NCBI GenBank assembly: GCA_036936605.1
Contig: JAUPFV010000002.1
Coordinates: forward strand, 319,130,893-319,194,892
Direction: 5' to 3'
Source: Limnanthes douglasii subsp. nivea
Taxonomy: Eukaryota; Streptophyta; Magnoliopsida; Brassicales; Limnanthaceae
Length of the DNA: 64,000 bases
Part shown: piece by piece, positions 33,686-45,160 of the stretch
Position numbering within the stretch: position 1 is the stretch's first letter
Layout of the letters: each line of letters opens with the position of its first letter
Program-made: the position numbers and the translations under genes
The notes under the pieces: model-generated
Database searches by the model: none
Seen by the model: only the letters and a program-made list of their open reading frames with translations
Told to the model about the DNA's origin: nothing

Positions 33686-34094
33686 TGGTGTGGATAATTA
33701 TCGCCTGAGGGTAGGCTTGTAATTTGTTTTGGTATTTTATAGAAGTATGGGGGTATTTTATATCTAGAGTAGAGAGTAAAGAGATAATTAAGCTGGCTGG
33801 TTGCAGTTAATTCTCCTTACCCACACTTAATGCCGGTGGTTGGGTATTTATACCCTAATGTTTGGGCCCTTATGGGCTTTCGGGTCATGTTCAATGGACC
33901 CGGGTCATGTTCAAAGACCCATGAGCTTTAAGTAGGAAAGCAAGTAGCTTAGTCAAGTAGTGTTTAGGTTTTTTAGTACTTTTGTCATAGTTCGAACAGT
34001 CTTATGGGCTAAGTGTTCGAAGTGATCTGTCCGGTCCGGAGGCCTTAGACCGATCTGTCCTTGTCCGGGGAGAATGCAGAATTCGGACTCATCA
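33686..34094 (-). repeat. 3' LTR of element E
   Basis: On the - strand it reads TGATGAGTCCGAATTC to TATCCACACCA. It has a TATAAATACC box. It carries about 28 bases around CCGGTCCGGAGGCC that the 5' copy lacks. Confidence 0.95.
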
Positions 34095-34433
34095 GGAGCC
34101 CCCTTTTTAGGTGGTTGTGCAAATACTCTTGTCAAAGACCTGAAAAACAGTCCAACATCAGGGGTAGTTTTAATCCGGACAGGTCTGTCAATTTGGGCTA
34201 TGGGTTTATCCGGACCGATAAAGCTTCACGAATTCAAAACAGTTTTTACCAGAGTTTGTGGGACACGTGTCGTTCTCTGATTGGTTGCTTCAGCCGTCTT
34301 TTCACCGTGAATTTCGAACTCACCTTCTTCGAAAAGCAACCTCTTAATTAAAGGTGATGACATCAGCGCCGTCTTTAATCATTACCAATCTTTTCGAATT
34401 CTCCTAGGAATCAACTTCTTTTTTTTCAGATTT

Positions 34434-34443
34434 ACTATAAATT
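34434..34443 (+). promoter_or_regulatory. TATA box of the antisense gene (element E)
   Basis: ACTATAAATT, 99 bases upstream of ATG 34542, with CTTTCTCTCTCTAAAG between. The sequence and spacing equal those in C. Confidence 0.65.
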
Positions 34444-34541
34444 CAAACTCACTTTCAACTGTTTTACCATCTCTTTCATATTTACTCTGCAAAATCTCTC
34501 AAAGCTTTCTCTCTCTAAAGCAAAAACTTGCTCAATAGTTT

Positions 34542-37491
34542 ATGTTTACAGCGAGGAACGCTCTGATCAAAGGCGGGTGGCTCAACCTTTCTGAGTTAGA
34601 GAAGGTTCAAAAAGTCGAAAGAGAAAGACGAATTGCGGCAGGGTTACCCACTTCGCCTGTTGATAGACCAATCACCTCTGCCACAGAGTCAGATCAAGGC
34701 TCTTCTTCTTCTAAGGGTATCAAGCCGAGAAAGCTATTCCAAACTAGCCTCTCCCCTATTATCTCTGGTTCTTCGGTTCAAGAATCAGAACCTGCTGTCG
34801 AGCCAGGAGTAACAGCTACTAGCCTCAAAAAACCCGCACCCTTTATAGCAATGGGGTCAGATACGGAGCACTCCCCTCAGAAGCTAGTCGATAGGAGGAA
34901 AGGCCGGTTAGTTAAAGGCCAAGGGTCTAAAAACACTCCTTCAAAGTCGGGTGCTAAAGATAGCAGCACTGGGTCAGAAGTGCCCATTAGAGCCCCCAAG
35001 GACAGATTGTTCGGTCCGGAGGGCACCAGTCCAAGTCTTCAAAGAGAAACATCTGCTCCAGGAACTATGCCCGAGACCAGAAGCCAAAAGAACACTGAGG
35101 CCTAGCAGTCCGGAGACAAGGCTGAGTCAAGTTTGAACCCTCCCCCCACTACTGCTGCTAAAAACCCTTCAACAATTATGAAGGATGTAATGGAGGACTC
35201 TGTCGAGGAGGCCCCATTTGAGTCTGAGCCCTCTGGTCAGACCTAGTGCTGCAGTTGCCAAAAAAGACAAAGGCAAGGAGAAGCTGTGTTTGAAGCATCC
35301 GGATCTGCCGGAGAGTCTTGAAGGAAAGGTGGGGCCTTGTTTTTACAAGGTCAATGTCAAGTACCTCCTTGCCCTGCAGAAAATCAACTACGCATTCATC
35401 CACACAGCTGAGCTGGGCCGGAGGCGTACGAAGTGGGGAATACCGGAGAACGTGAAGATCAGGATCCCCATACACCCGGAGACTCCTATGGACTGCAAAC
35501 TGAGTGAAGTTGTCATCTTCACTGAGTTGTTCAATTGGGGACTTAGACTCCCCTTAGACCCTGAAATTGTCAGATACTTCCATCTGATAAAGCATTGCAC
35601 AAGCCAACTGAGCCCTAATTCCTGGTATACCCTCATGGCCTGCATCATGGCTTCAAGGCTCTCCGGGATTCCTCTGCCAGTGGAGGAGTTTGCTGCTGTG
35701 GCCAGTCTGTGCAGAAACCCCCACATCCCCTTTTACCATTTCAATATGGGGGATGATTTCAAGGCTGTGGATGATTTGTTAGAGGTGGAGAGGAATTGGA
35801 GGACTCAGTTCCTGTTCGTAAGTAGAGCTTGGGAAAATAGAAGGAGAATCAAGTCCGGAGAGAACCCAAGTCTTCTCAGAAGCAGGTGGAGGAGTGATCG
35901 TAAGTCTTCCGCTTTATACTTTTGTCTCTCTCCTCTTTTTTTTAGAATTAGTTCGAACTAATGGGTGTCACTTTTGCCTTAGCAGTACTGCCCAAGGATT
36001 TCAGTGACTATCAGAAAACCGGGCAGGCTACTTGCACCAAGATCAATGCTTGGACTGCTGAGAGGTGGGGGAACCGGTTCCACGCTGCTTTTACCGGAGG
36101 AAACTTGAAAATGTCTCACTTGTGGAACACCACAGGTCGGAGAGACTTGACTTGGGAGGAGCTCACCACTCAGCCCCATCCGGATGTTGTGCTCAAAAGA
36201 ACCCATGAGCCAGACGAGACACTTTACTTGCCAGGCCGGGCCAAAGCCCCGAGCAAGATGAAAGGCAAGAAGAAAGGCAAGAAAGTGGACAACCCTGGAG
36301 AGGTGGAGGAGGATGCTCTCATACAACCGGAGGGGTCAGTCCCCGATCAAATTGATGTTGCACTCCTGGAAGCAGTGGAGCAGGAGGCTGAAAAGCAAGA
36401 AGTGCACTCCCCAGTCCCTCCAAGGGCTCCCAAAAGAGATCGTAAACGGGGAGGTGAAGGCAAAGATAGGGAGGCCAAGAAGAAAAAGACCTCTAAGGGT
36501 GACGAGCTCTCTTCGGGCCCCGGAGCCTCCTTCCCAAGCTGATCCTACTGACCCGACACTAGCGGATGAGATACCGGGCGACTTCCATACCGATGAGGTC
36601 GAAGGAGGAGGTATCAATATTGACGGGGTAGACATCTCCGGACTTGGTGGGCTTGGTGAGTACTTCATCAATCTTCCCAGAGACGATTTTACCGGACCTT
36701 ACCTCCCTCCAAGTACCTCAAACACGGTTACTTTCAATGGTAAGACCTTTATCGTTTCTAGTGAAAGGGACGCTATAGCCCACTCTTTATTAAGCAATGT
36801 TCAGCCCGTACTTGCGTTGGAGAAACAAGTTCGGAGTCAGGCAGACATCATCAAGGATCTTAAGTCTGACAAAGAGAGGCTGTCCGACGACCTTCGCACT
36901 GCCACTTCAAATGTTGCCATTCTAAAGGAAGAGAACGGGGAGTTGAAGAGAAACCAAGAGGCAAGTACCACCAAGGTTACCACATTAGAGGACACCATCA
37001 CAGAGCTCCGGGGGAAGCTGTCCGAGCTGGAAAAAGATCTTGCTACCTCAAAGGGGGAATCTAAAGCCAAAGACCAGATCATCACCAACTTGACCAATGA
37101 CAAAGTTGCTCTTGAGAATACAGTGTCTAAGGCTGCCGAGGAGAAAGCGACTTTGCTAAGGGAGCATGAGGCCAAGATTCAAGCCAAGATCGATGCTTAT
37201 GCCAATAATGTGATCGACTCTTAGGAGGAGATGTATGCCAAGGTGAAGTCTGACATGTTCATACTCTTCCATGAGAAGTTTCCGAAGAGGAACCTGGGGG
37301 ATTTATGGCTTTATGTTGAGCCTGAAGACCTCCCGTATCATACAATGGCTGAAGGCGACAGGTATGGCTACTCCAGTGCTTCCTCAGGTGACGAAGAACA
37401 CACCGGGGAGAAACCTGGCGAAGAGAAAAGTGATCTCAAAGGGAAGGAAAAGACAGATGAAGGTGAGCCATCTTCAAAGACTCAGCCTTAA
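34542..37491 (+). pseudogene. Antisense accessory gene of element E (PF04195-like, spliced, broken)
   Basis: Starts at ATG 34542 (MFTARNALIKGGWLNLSELE). A Ser/Pro-rich region runs to a TAG at 35103 and another at 35242, with a slip there. The PF04195-like domain is at 35290-35830 (FTELFNWGLRLPLDPEIVRY, PNSWYTLMACIMASRLSG). The intron at 35900-35985 (GTAAGT...CAG, 86 bases) is phase 1 and joins to LLPKDFSDY. Exon 2 has MKGKKKGKK, DQIDVALLEAVEQE and KKKKTSKG. A slip near 36535 leads into the region with GLGEYFINLPRDDF, then a long coiled coil (36800-37200), a TAG at 37222 and the tail with FHEKFPKRNLGDLW and an acidic end at 37491. Confidence 0.8.
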
Positions 37492-37973
37492 TTCATGATT
37501 CAGTTTTTACTTGTTTATCCAAACTAAAATCCTTGGAAGGCCAAGGCATTCTTTTTTGTAATTGTGTTCGGTATCTGACCGGACAAGTTTTTGTTCAGTT
37601 TTGACAATTCCAAAGTCCTTGGAATGCCAATGCACTTTAAGTTCTTTTAATGAATATCTTAGTTTTGTGCAATTCTCATCTTCTTTCATAGTCTGTTCCA
37701 ACTTTGATGGCTAGAGTTTAAACAGCCTTTAGTTATTTCATAGTGAGAGTGTTTAAATTCTCCGGCTAGAGTTTAAATAGCCCTTAGTTATTTCAGTCCG
37801 GATAGTATGACAAAGGACAAAACTTAAAATACTTTAGAAATTTTTTAAGAAGGCATCAAGTTTTATTAAAAGCTCGGACACCTCGTTAAAACCTCCCCGT
37901 GCCACCAGGGAGGAAAGAGTATGCCCCCAAATATTTACATGGATGTTTAAACAAGTAAATATTTACACAAATG
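37492..37973. other. Convergent gap of element E with conserved block
   Basis: No gene. Short phrases repeat, such as AGAGTTTAAACAGCC and CCTTGGAAGGCCAAGGCATT. Near the right side, on the - strand (about 37928-37880), is the post-integrase block GGGGGCATACTCTTTCCT, CCCTGGTGGCACGGGGAGG, TTTTAACGAGGTGTCC. CCTCCC and GGGAGG arms can pair fully. Confidence 0.55.
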
Positions 37974-40900
37974 CTATTCCAAGTACATCCGGAGATGCTC
38001 GATATTCCAAGGATGAGTCAAAACTCTTCCATCCTTGTCTTCTAGCCAATATGTTCCAGGTTTAACCCTTTCAACAACCATATAAGGACCTTCCCAAGTT
38101 GGGGCCAACTTTCCGAACAACTTTTCTTTAGTGTGTAAGAAGACTTTCCTTAATACCTTGTCCCCCGGTTGGAAATCTCTTCTTTTAACTTTGGAAGCAA
38201 ACCTGCTTCTCACCAAGCCCTGATAGTGTGCAACTCTAAGGTGAGCTTTAACTCGTCTTTCTTCTACCAAATCAAGTTGACCTCTGATTGCCACCTCGTT
38301 AGCGTGTTCGGAGAAGTTGTGAACACGAAATGATGGGAGAGTTGCTTCTATGGGAGCTACTGCATCCATCCCATAGACCAAAGCAAAGGGTGATTCTTGT
38401 GTTGCAGCCCCAGGTGTTGTCCGGTAGGCCCACAAGACCTCTTGTAAATAACTAGGCCACTTCCCAGTAGCCCCTTCCAAATTCTTCTTTAAACCGGACA
38501 GTATAGTTCTATTAACCACTTCAACTTGTCCATTTGCTTGTGGGTGGAAAGGTGAAGAGAAGCAATGTTGTATACCCCTTGAGGCACAGAAGCTCTCCAT
38601 TTCCCTATTGTCGAACTGTGGCCCATTGTCTGTTGTTATCTTCTGTGGGACACCAAATCTGCAACAGATGTTGGATAGAATGAATTTTATAACAGCTTTT
38701 GATGTCGTTCCTGCTAAAGGGGTTGCTTCAATCCACTTCGAAAAGTAGTCTATGGCAACAATTATAGTTTTGCGTCCTCCGGACGCCACAGGGAGAGGTC
38801 CTACTAAATCCAACCCCCATCGAGCAAAAGGAATAGGCTCAGAAATTGAGTCTAAAGGAATGGCTGGGACATGAATTTCATTGCTGTACCTCTGGCATGG
38901 GTCACACCTTCTTACCAATTCCTTAGCATCTTTCATGATAGATGGCCAATAGTATCCGGCCAGTAAAACTCTTCTTGTTAAAGCCCTGAATCCACAATGG
39001 GTTGATCCCTCACCATTATGCAATTCGAAGAGGACTACTTGAGACTCTTCATCCCCCAAACAGCGCAGGAGAGGTTTACTGTAAGATTTTTTATACAACA
39101 CTTCTCTCAATATGATGAAACCACGAGCCTTGTGTTTCAATGTTCTGGCTAGTGACTTATCCGGAGGCACGATACCATCGGAGAGATATTGTAGGAGAGG
39201 AAACCTCCAGTCTTGAGGTTGTTTCACTTGCAATTCAAAAATTTCCTCTTCTTTACCCTTACCAAGTTGAATGGAGGGGCTTTCCAGTACATGGATCCAT
39301 AGATATGACTCCGTATATGCTATGGTTGCTAACGAGTCTGCTAGCTCCACAAATGTAGGCTCTTAGCCCCACAAATGTAGGCTAACTTTAAACCAGCTAT
39401 AGCTGCTTCGTATTCGGACTCATTATTAGATGCTCTGAAAGAAAAATAAATAGCCTGGTATATCTTGTCTCCATATGGAGAAGTTAAACACACCCCTGCA
39501 CCACATCCCATAGTGCTAGATCCACCATCTGTTCGGACGACCCATACCTTTTTATCTTTTATGTCAGTAGTTTGCTCTGAATCCATGTCGGAGTGAAATT
39601 CAACCAAAAAGTCTGCCACAGCTTGGGCCTTGACTGCTGTTCGAGGAGCAAAGTCTATGTCGAAGTCCCCCAACTCTACTGACCACTTAGTCATCCTGCT
39701 TGAAATGCCTGCCTTTTGGAGGACATTCTTTAGGGGAAAAGAAGTCCGGACGATGATGGGATGAGCCTGGAAATAAGGCCTCATCTTCCTGGCAGCTATC
39801 ACCAGGGCTAATGCTAATTTTTCGAGTTTCAATTAACGCCTTTCTGCATCTATCAAACTTTTGCTGATGTAGTATACTGGATGGGGATGACCATCGACCT
39901 CCCTCACCAATATAGCACTGATGGCATAACTTGAAACTGCCAAATATACGAAGAGTGTCTCCCCATCAACTGGTTTAAACAAAGTTTTGGGGGAGGACAG
40001 GTGCTTCTTGATCTCATTGAAAGCCTCATCACACTGTGGGGTCCAATCGAATCCCTTTGCACCCTTTAAGGTTTGAAAGAAGGGGGCACACCTGTCCGAA
40101 GACCTCGAGATAAATCTGTTTAAGGCAGCTAATCTCCCCGTTAACCGATGTACTTCTTTAATATTTCTAGGTGGCTCCATCTGGAATAGAGCATTGAGCT
40201 GGTCCGGATCGGGCTGTATCCCATGCTCACTTATAATATAGCCTAGAAACTTTCCGGACTGCACTCCGAACACACATTTTTCTGGGTTTAACTTTAAATT
40301 CACTTTTACCAAGTTGGCAAAAGTTTCTTGGAGATCATACAAGTGCAATTGCTCGTCCACACTCTTCACCATCATGTCATCAATGTATACTTCCATATTT
40401 CTTCCAATCTGATCAGCAAAATCCTTGTTTACTAACCTTTGATAAGTAGCCCCAACATTTTTCAACCCAAACGACATTACCTTATAACAATGGAGACCTC
40501 TGTCAGTGACAAATGTGGTATGCTCTTGATCCTTCGGATCCACTTGAATCTGATTGTATCCGGAGAAGGCATCCATAAAGGAAAGCAACTTGTTCCCAGA
40601 GGTGGAGTCTACTAACTGATCAATCTGGGGGACCGGATACAAATCTTTTGGGCAAGCTCTATTGAGATCTGTGAAGTCAATGCACATGCGCCACTTGCCA
40701 TTTTTCTTCTTTACTAGAACCGGATTGGCAGTCCACAAAGGATACTGAGACTCCTTGATGTGCCCCATCTTTGTGAGCCTGTCAACCTCTTGCACAATGA
40801 CATCAGCCTTCTCCTTAGAAAAAGCTCTTCTCTTTTGAACCACTGGTGTTACGTCTCTCCGGATGGATAGGTGATGTGATATCACTTCTGCTGGAACCCC

Positions 40901-41116
40901 ATTAACATCAGCATTGCACCAAGAAAAAACATACTGATGATTCTTCAAAAACTTTAACATTTCATTTTTCAGATCGGGTGGCATTTTGGAGCCTATCTTA
41001 ACACTTTTTCCTTCTTCCAAACAGTGTGTATCTACCTCTTCGACCGGTATCAACACTTCAGGGGTCTCTCTGGGGTCATCAATTTCACCCTCACCCCTAG
41101 AAAGCCCCTCAAACTG
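37974..41116 (-). pseudogene. Reverse transcriptase, dual RNase H and integrase of element E
   Basis: Starts just after the amber codon at about 41115 on the - strand. RT at 40800-40100 has KKKNGKWRMCIDFTDLNRAC, SFMDAFSGYNQIQVDPKDQE and an intact YIDDMM. RNase H 1 is complete up to a TAA at about 39833. RNase H 2 begins (DGGSSTMGCGAGV) but is broken at about 39350-39370, where some 158 bases present in C are replaced by a 13-base copy of nearby sequence. Integrase is uninterrupted from 39350 to the stop at 37974. It has HNGEGSTHCGF, CDPCQRY, DYFSKWIEAT, TDNGPQFDN and FHPQANGQVEVVNR. Confidence 0.9.
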
Positions 41117-43451
41117 CTATTGCTCGTTGATGCGAACTGCCCCCAGCGTCCGGGGTGCCAGAGCAGTAGCATAACACTCTATTGCAATCTTTTGACTGCT
41201 CCGGACGACTCCAACCTGTCCCTGAACAGCATATTTCAAGCACTGGTGGACTGTCGAAGCCACTGCATGCATCCTAGAGAGCCAAGACCTCCCTAGAATA
41301 ACATTATAGGAAGTGGTACAATCCACCACAATAAAGAGTATTCTGACCATTTTCTTAAAAGGGCCCTTGCCCAATAGAACTTCCTCTTCGAACTCTCCGA
41401 TCACATCTGCTGAGCTGCCTGTAAAGCCCATAATTGATCTGTCCAAACTCTGAATTACAGCTGGATTTTTCATTCTCTTGTATGTGGTTAAGAAAAGGAT
41501 ATTGGCTGAGCTTCCAGTATCCACCAAAATTCGTCTTATGTCGTTGCCCCCAATAGATGCTCCTATGACAACATCATCCTCATGACGACCAGCAATATCT
41601 CTTAAATCATCTTCATCAAAAATAATGAAGTGGAATGAGTTTCGTGACTGATAGGAAGTCATGCCTCCTTCTAGCTGGGAGGCTAAAGTATGAACGTGCC
41701 TCTTCCTCGAAGAAGCAGTAGGAGCTGTCATAATGTCCCCTCCGAAAATTGTAAGTGACTCAAAAAACTTAATGAGTCCGGAGACCGACCTAGAACATTC
41801 CTCAATTGTACCCACTCTGTTTCGAGTTGGATCAGGATCCAAGTACTCAGATTCCACATCAAACCTCTCAATTATAACCATGGCTCCCTCCGGAGCAGCA
41901 TTACTTGGACCAACCCGGTGAGTGTTGTCAGGCCTGTTACCTCCTCTTCTTTTGACGTAAGCTCCCAGTTTTCCCCTCTCAATCAAGTTCTGAACTTCTT
42001 GTTTCAATGCTATGCAGTCATCAGTGGTATGACCAATATCATTGTGATATTGACAAAAAGAGTTATTGCGATGTTCTCTGGGAGACTGCAATGTGGCTGG
42101 TCTCCGATAATGCACCTCTTCCTTTGTTTTATCAAAAATGGTGGCCATACTTTCTTTTAATTCTGTAAACCACTCCGGTTGGACCCATGGCCCTCTCTTG
42201 TTTCTGGATTGCTGACTCTGAGCAGGAGCAGCTGGCTGAGACTGAGCTTTTGCCCTACCATGCCCCTGTTCGGTCTCTCTTGCTTTGTTCCCGGACTGAT
42301 TCTGATTAGGATTTGGTGCCACCGGGGTAGACCTCACCTGCCTGTGCACCCTGGTTTTCTTCGTTTCATCAACATTAATTTGTTTTCCAACCTGATTCAG
42401 CAACCCTCCCCATGTCATGGCCTTCTTTCTGGTCACTGAGTCAGCCAAGTTGCTAGGGTTCAAACCCTGTCTTAGGGATGCTATTGCTACCTGTTCGAAG
42501 CAATCAGCCAACCCATTCTTGGTGTTCACAAAACGGCTTATATATTCTTTCAAGGACTCATTTGGTTCTTGGGCACAATGGATTATTGTGTCTCCATTGC
42601 CCTTTATCTCTTTACTCCCTACAAACTGCCTTCGAAAGGCTACCCAAAAAGTATCGAAATCTTTAATACTGAGGCAGGCTGTTGTACCATTTTAGAGCAC
42701 TCCCCGTAAATGATTGGGAGAATGCCCTACAAAGTAGTTTATCATCGTCGTCAAAGTTCATCATGAAGTTTTTAAATTGTTCCAAATGGTTGTCCGATCA
42801 GTACTGCCATCGTACTTTTCTATTTTGGTGCTGTCAAACCTCTTAGGGAGGTTTCCGGACAGAATTTTAGAAGATAATGGAGATTGCCTCCAATTTCTTC
42901 CACGACTGAACACAGTATCCTCATTGGGAGTTGCAAAGATACCTGGTTCATTGTGAAAAGCGAAGGGATCCATCAGCATCCGGTCCACATGCCTCCGGCT
43001 GTGAGATGACCCTTTACCAATATTCTTCTTCATCCTTCCATGTCTATCCCTTTTTCTTGAATATTTTTTAATCTGCTTTTGCTTCTTTCTAGTTCGATCC
43101 TCATCGCTGCTAGAGGATAAAGATTTTTCAACTCCTTCATTGTCCGAAGAGCTATCAGAAGATTCTGAGCTTGAGTCAGAACTCTCCAATGGCTTAGACC
43201 GGTGAGACTTTTTGGAGCTAGCATGAGTCTTTTTGGTGCTCACATGAGTCTTTGAAGACTCATGCTCTCTGGGGTTGTCGGTGTGATGAGCAACTGATGT
43301 TTTGGACTTTTCTTTCATGCCCATCTTAGCCTTTTCTGCCCTCAGAGCTTCTATTTCACGCATTAGCCTATCACGCTCTTCGATAGTGTACTCATCGTTC
43401 TCTCCCACCTTCGAGCAGAGCTGGTGGTACTTTTGGATTGTCCGGATTCAT
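41117..43451 (-). pseudogene. gag and protease of element E (frame-broken), ending in the amber codon
   Basis: ATG 43451 begins MNPDNP as in C. A slip near 43410 shifts the frame, and the next open stretch starts at 43408. A one-base loss near 42796 and a five-base loss near 42675 break the gag core. From 42553 the frame is open to the amber: zinc-knuckle-like CQYHNDIGHTTDDC (about 42050), protease VVIGASIGGND and LVDTGSSANI (about 41520), ILGRSWLSRMHAVASTVHQ. The TAG after INEQ is followed by CAG TTT, as in C. Confidence 0.88.
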
Positions 43452-43523
43452 TCGGACAGACTTTCTTAGCTGGTTTTGAATGCTTGATTCAGGCACCTTC
43501 TCCTCCCACTGTGGTCGCCAATT

Positions 43524-43904
43524 TGGTGTGGATAATTATCACCTGAGGGTAGGCTTGTAATTTGTTTTGGTATTTTATAGAAGTATGGGGGTATTTTATA
43601 TCTAGAGTAGAGAGTATAGAGATAATTAAGCTGGCTGGTTGCAGTTAATTCTCCTTACCCACACTTAATGCAGGTGGTTGGGTATTTATACCCTAATGTT
43701 TGGGCCCTTATGGGCTTTCGGGTCATGTTCAATGGACCCGGGTCATGTTCAAAGACCCATGAGCTTTAAGTAGGAGAGCAAGTAGCTTAGTCAAGTAGTG
43801 TTTAGGTTTTTTAGTACTTTTGTCATAGTTCGAACAGTCTTATGGGCTAAGTGTTTGAAGTGATCTGTCCTTGTCCGGGGAGAATGCATAATTCGGACTC
43901 ATCA
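43524..43904 (-). repeat. 5' LTR of element E
   Basis: Starts next to the primer site after a three-base spacer. The GTTGT target copy follows at 43905. It is about 28 bases shorter than the 3' copy, otherwise nearly identical. Confidence 0.95.
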
Positions 43905-45160
43905 GTTGTAAAACATTTTTCAAAAGGAATGAAGTTCGGACTTTAATAGTGTGAGCTTGAAATTAGGGGCGCATTTTCCTAGCAGCAATCACCAATGCTA
44001 ATGCCAACTTTTCCAACTTCAAATACTTCTTTTCTGCTGCCACTAAACTTTTACTAATGTAGTGCATTGGCTTCGGAATACCTGAATCTTCACCGATCAA
44101 CACCGCGCTTAGTGAAAAATCTGATACCGCAATGTACAAAAAGAGATTCTCTCCACTTCGAGGTTTTGACAATATTTCTCGTAATGATAAAAAAAAATTA
44201 ATATTTGTGAATGATGCCTCTCATTCCGATGTTCATTCAAATCTGTTTGGTCCTCGTAAAACTTGAAAGGAAGGGAAGCATTTGTGAGAAAATCTAGAAA
44301 TAAATCGGTTAAGTGCTGCTAACCTTCCTGTCAAAATTTTCACTTCTTTAATAGACCGAGGTGAATTCATTGTTATCAAGGCTTTCAACTATTCTGGGTC
44401 AGCTTCTATTCCTTTTTCACTGATGACATAACCCAAAAACTTCTCTGACCGAACTCCAAAGGTACATTTTTCATGATTCAGCTTTAACCTGATTGCCTTT
44501 AAATTTAAAAATGCTTCCTTTAAATCATCAAGATGCGCATCATCCTTTAAACTTTTTACCACCATATCGTCTATATATCTTCCATATTCATTCCGATTTG
44601 AGTGGCAAAATATTTATTCATCAAATTTTAATAAGTGGCTCCAACATTTTTCAATCCAAAAGGCATAAATCTATAGCAGTGCAACCCTCTATCAGTTATG
44701 AAGGTCGTACATTCTTGATCTTTTGGATCCATGTGAATTTGATTATATCCTGCAAAAGTATCCGTGAATGTTAGTATTTTATTTCCTGAAATAGAATCAA
44801 TCAGCTGATATATTCGAGGAACAGGAAATTGATCTTTAGGACAGACTCGATTCAAGTCTGTAAAATCCACACACATTCTTCATTTCCCATTCTTCTTTTT
44901 TACTACTATCGGATTTGCCGTCCACAAAGGATATTGTGACTCCCTTAGATGTTCGACCCTGGATAACCGGTCCACCTCAGAAACAATCGTTTCTGCTTTC
45001 TTTGAAGAGAATGCCCTTCTTTTATGAATCACTTGCTTCACCTTCGGATCAATAGTCAAGCTATGACGAATCACCTTGATTGGTACTCCTGTTAGATCTT
45101 CTATTTTCCAAGTGAAAACATCCAAATTAACACATAAAAACTCTAACAGTTGTTGACGCG
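43905..45160 (-). pseudogene. Reverse transcriptase and start of RNase H of element D (truncated)
   Basis: On the - strand. The 5'-most remaining residues are [16 protein letters not shown] at 45155, the stretch just before the RT fingers. KKKNGK (44885), MCVDFTDLNRVCPKDQFPVP, TDTFAGYNQIHMDPKDQE and FMPFGLKNVGATY follow. The catalytic box near 44575 is out of frame. RNase H 1 continues with LYIAVSDFSLSAVLIGE and YISKSLVAAEKKYLKLEK to the E insertion. Everything upstream of 45160 (gag, protease, primer site, 5' LTR) is missing, and copia sequence begins instead. Confidence 0.8.

Larger units (their letters stand above)
33686..43904 (-). mobile_element. Element E: young Tat-like Ty3/gypsy retrotransposon, reverse orientation
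   Basis: Two near-identical LTRs at 33686-34094 (3') and 43524-43904 (5'). A perfect five-base target duplication, GTTGT, occupies 33681-33685 and 43905-43909. It is inserted in D's first RNase H. The primer site reads TGGCGACCACAGTGGG on the - strand (43505-43520) and the purine tract AAAAAGGGGGCTCC (34108-34095). It is closely related to C throughout, including LTRs. Confidence 0.96.
6199..45160 (-). mobile_element. Element D: Tat-like Ty3/gypsy retrotransposon, 5'-truncated, host of B, C and E
   Basis: D lies on the - strand inside copia RNase H. Its own DNA is 6199-7619, 18362-19048, 29418-33685 and 43905-45160; the rest is later insertions. It has a 3' LTR, polypurine tract, antisense gene, integrase, RNase H and RT. 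The 5' LTR, primer site, gag and protease are absent. On the right, copia coding sequence resumes at 45161 within a few codons of where it stopped at 6198. The left flank is AAGAA and the right flank AAGTT, so a target duplication is only partly supported. Confidence 0.8.
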
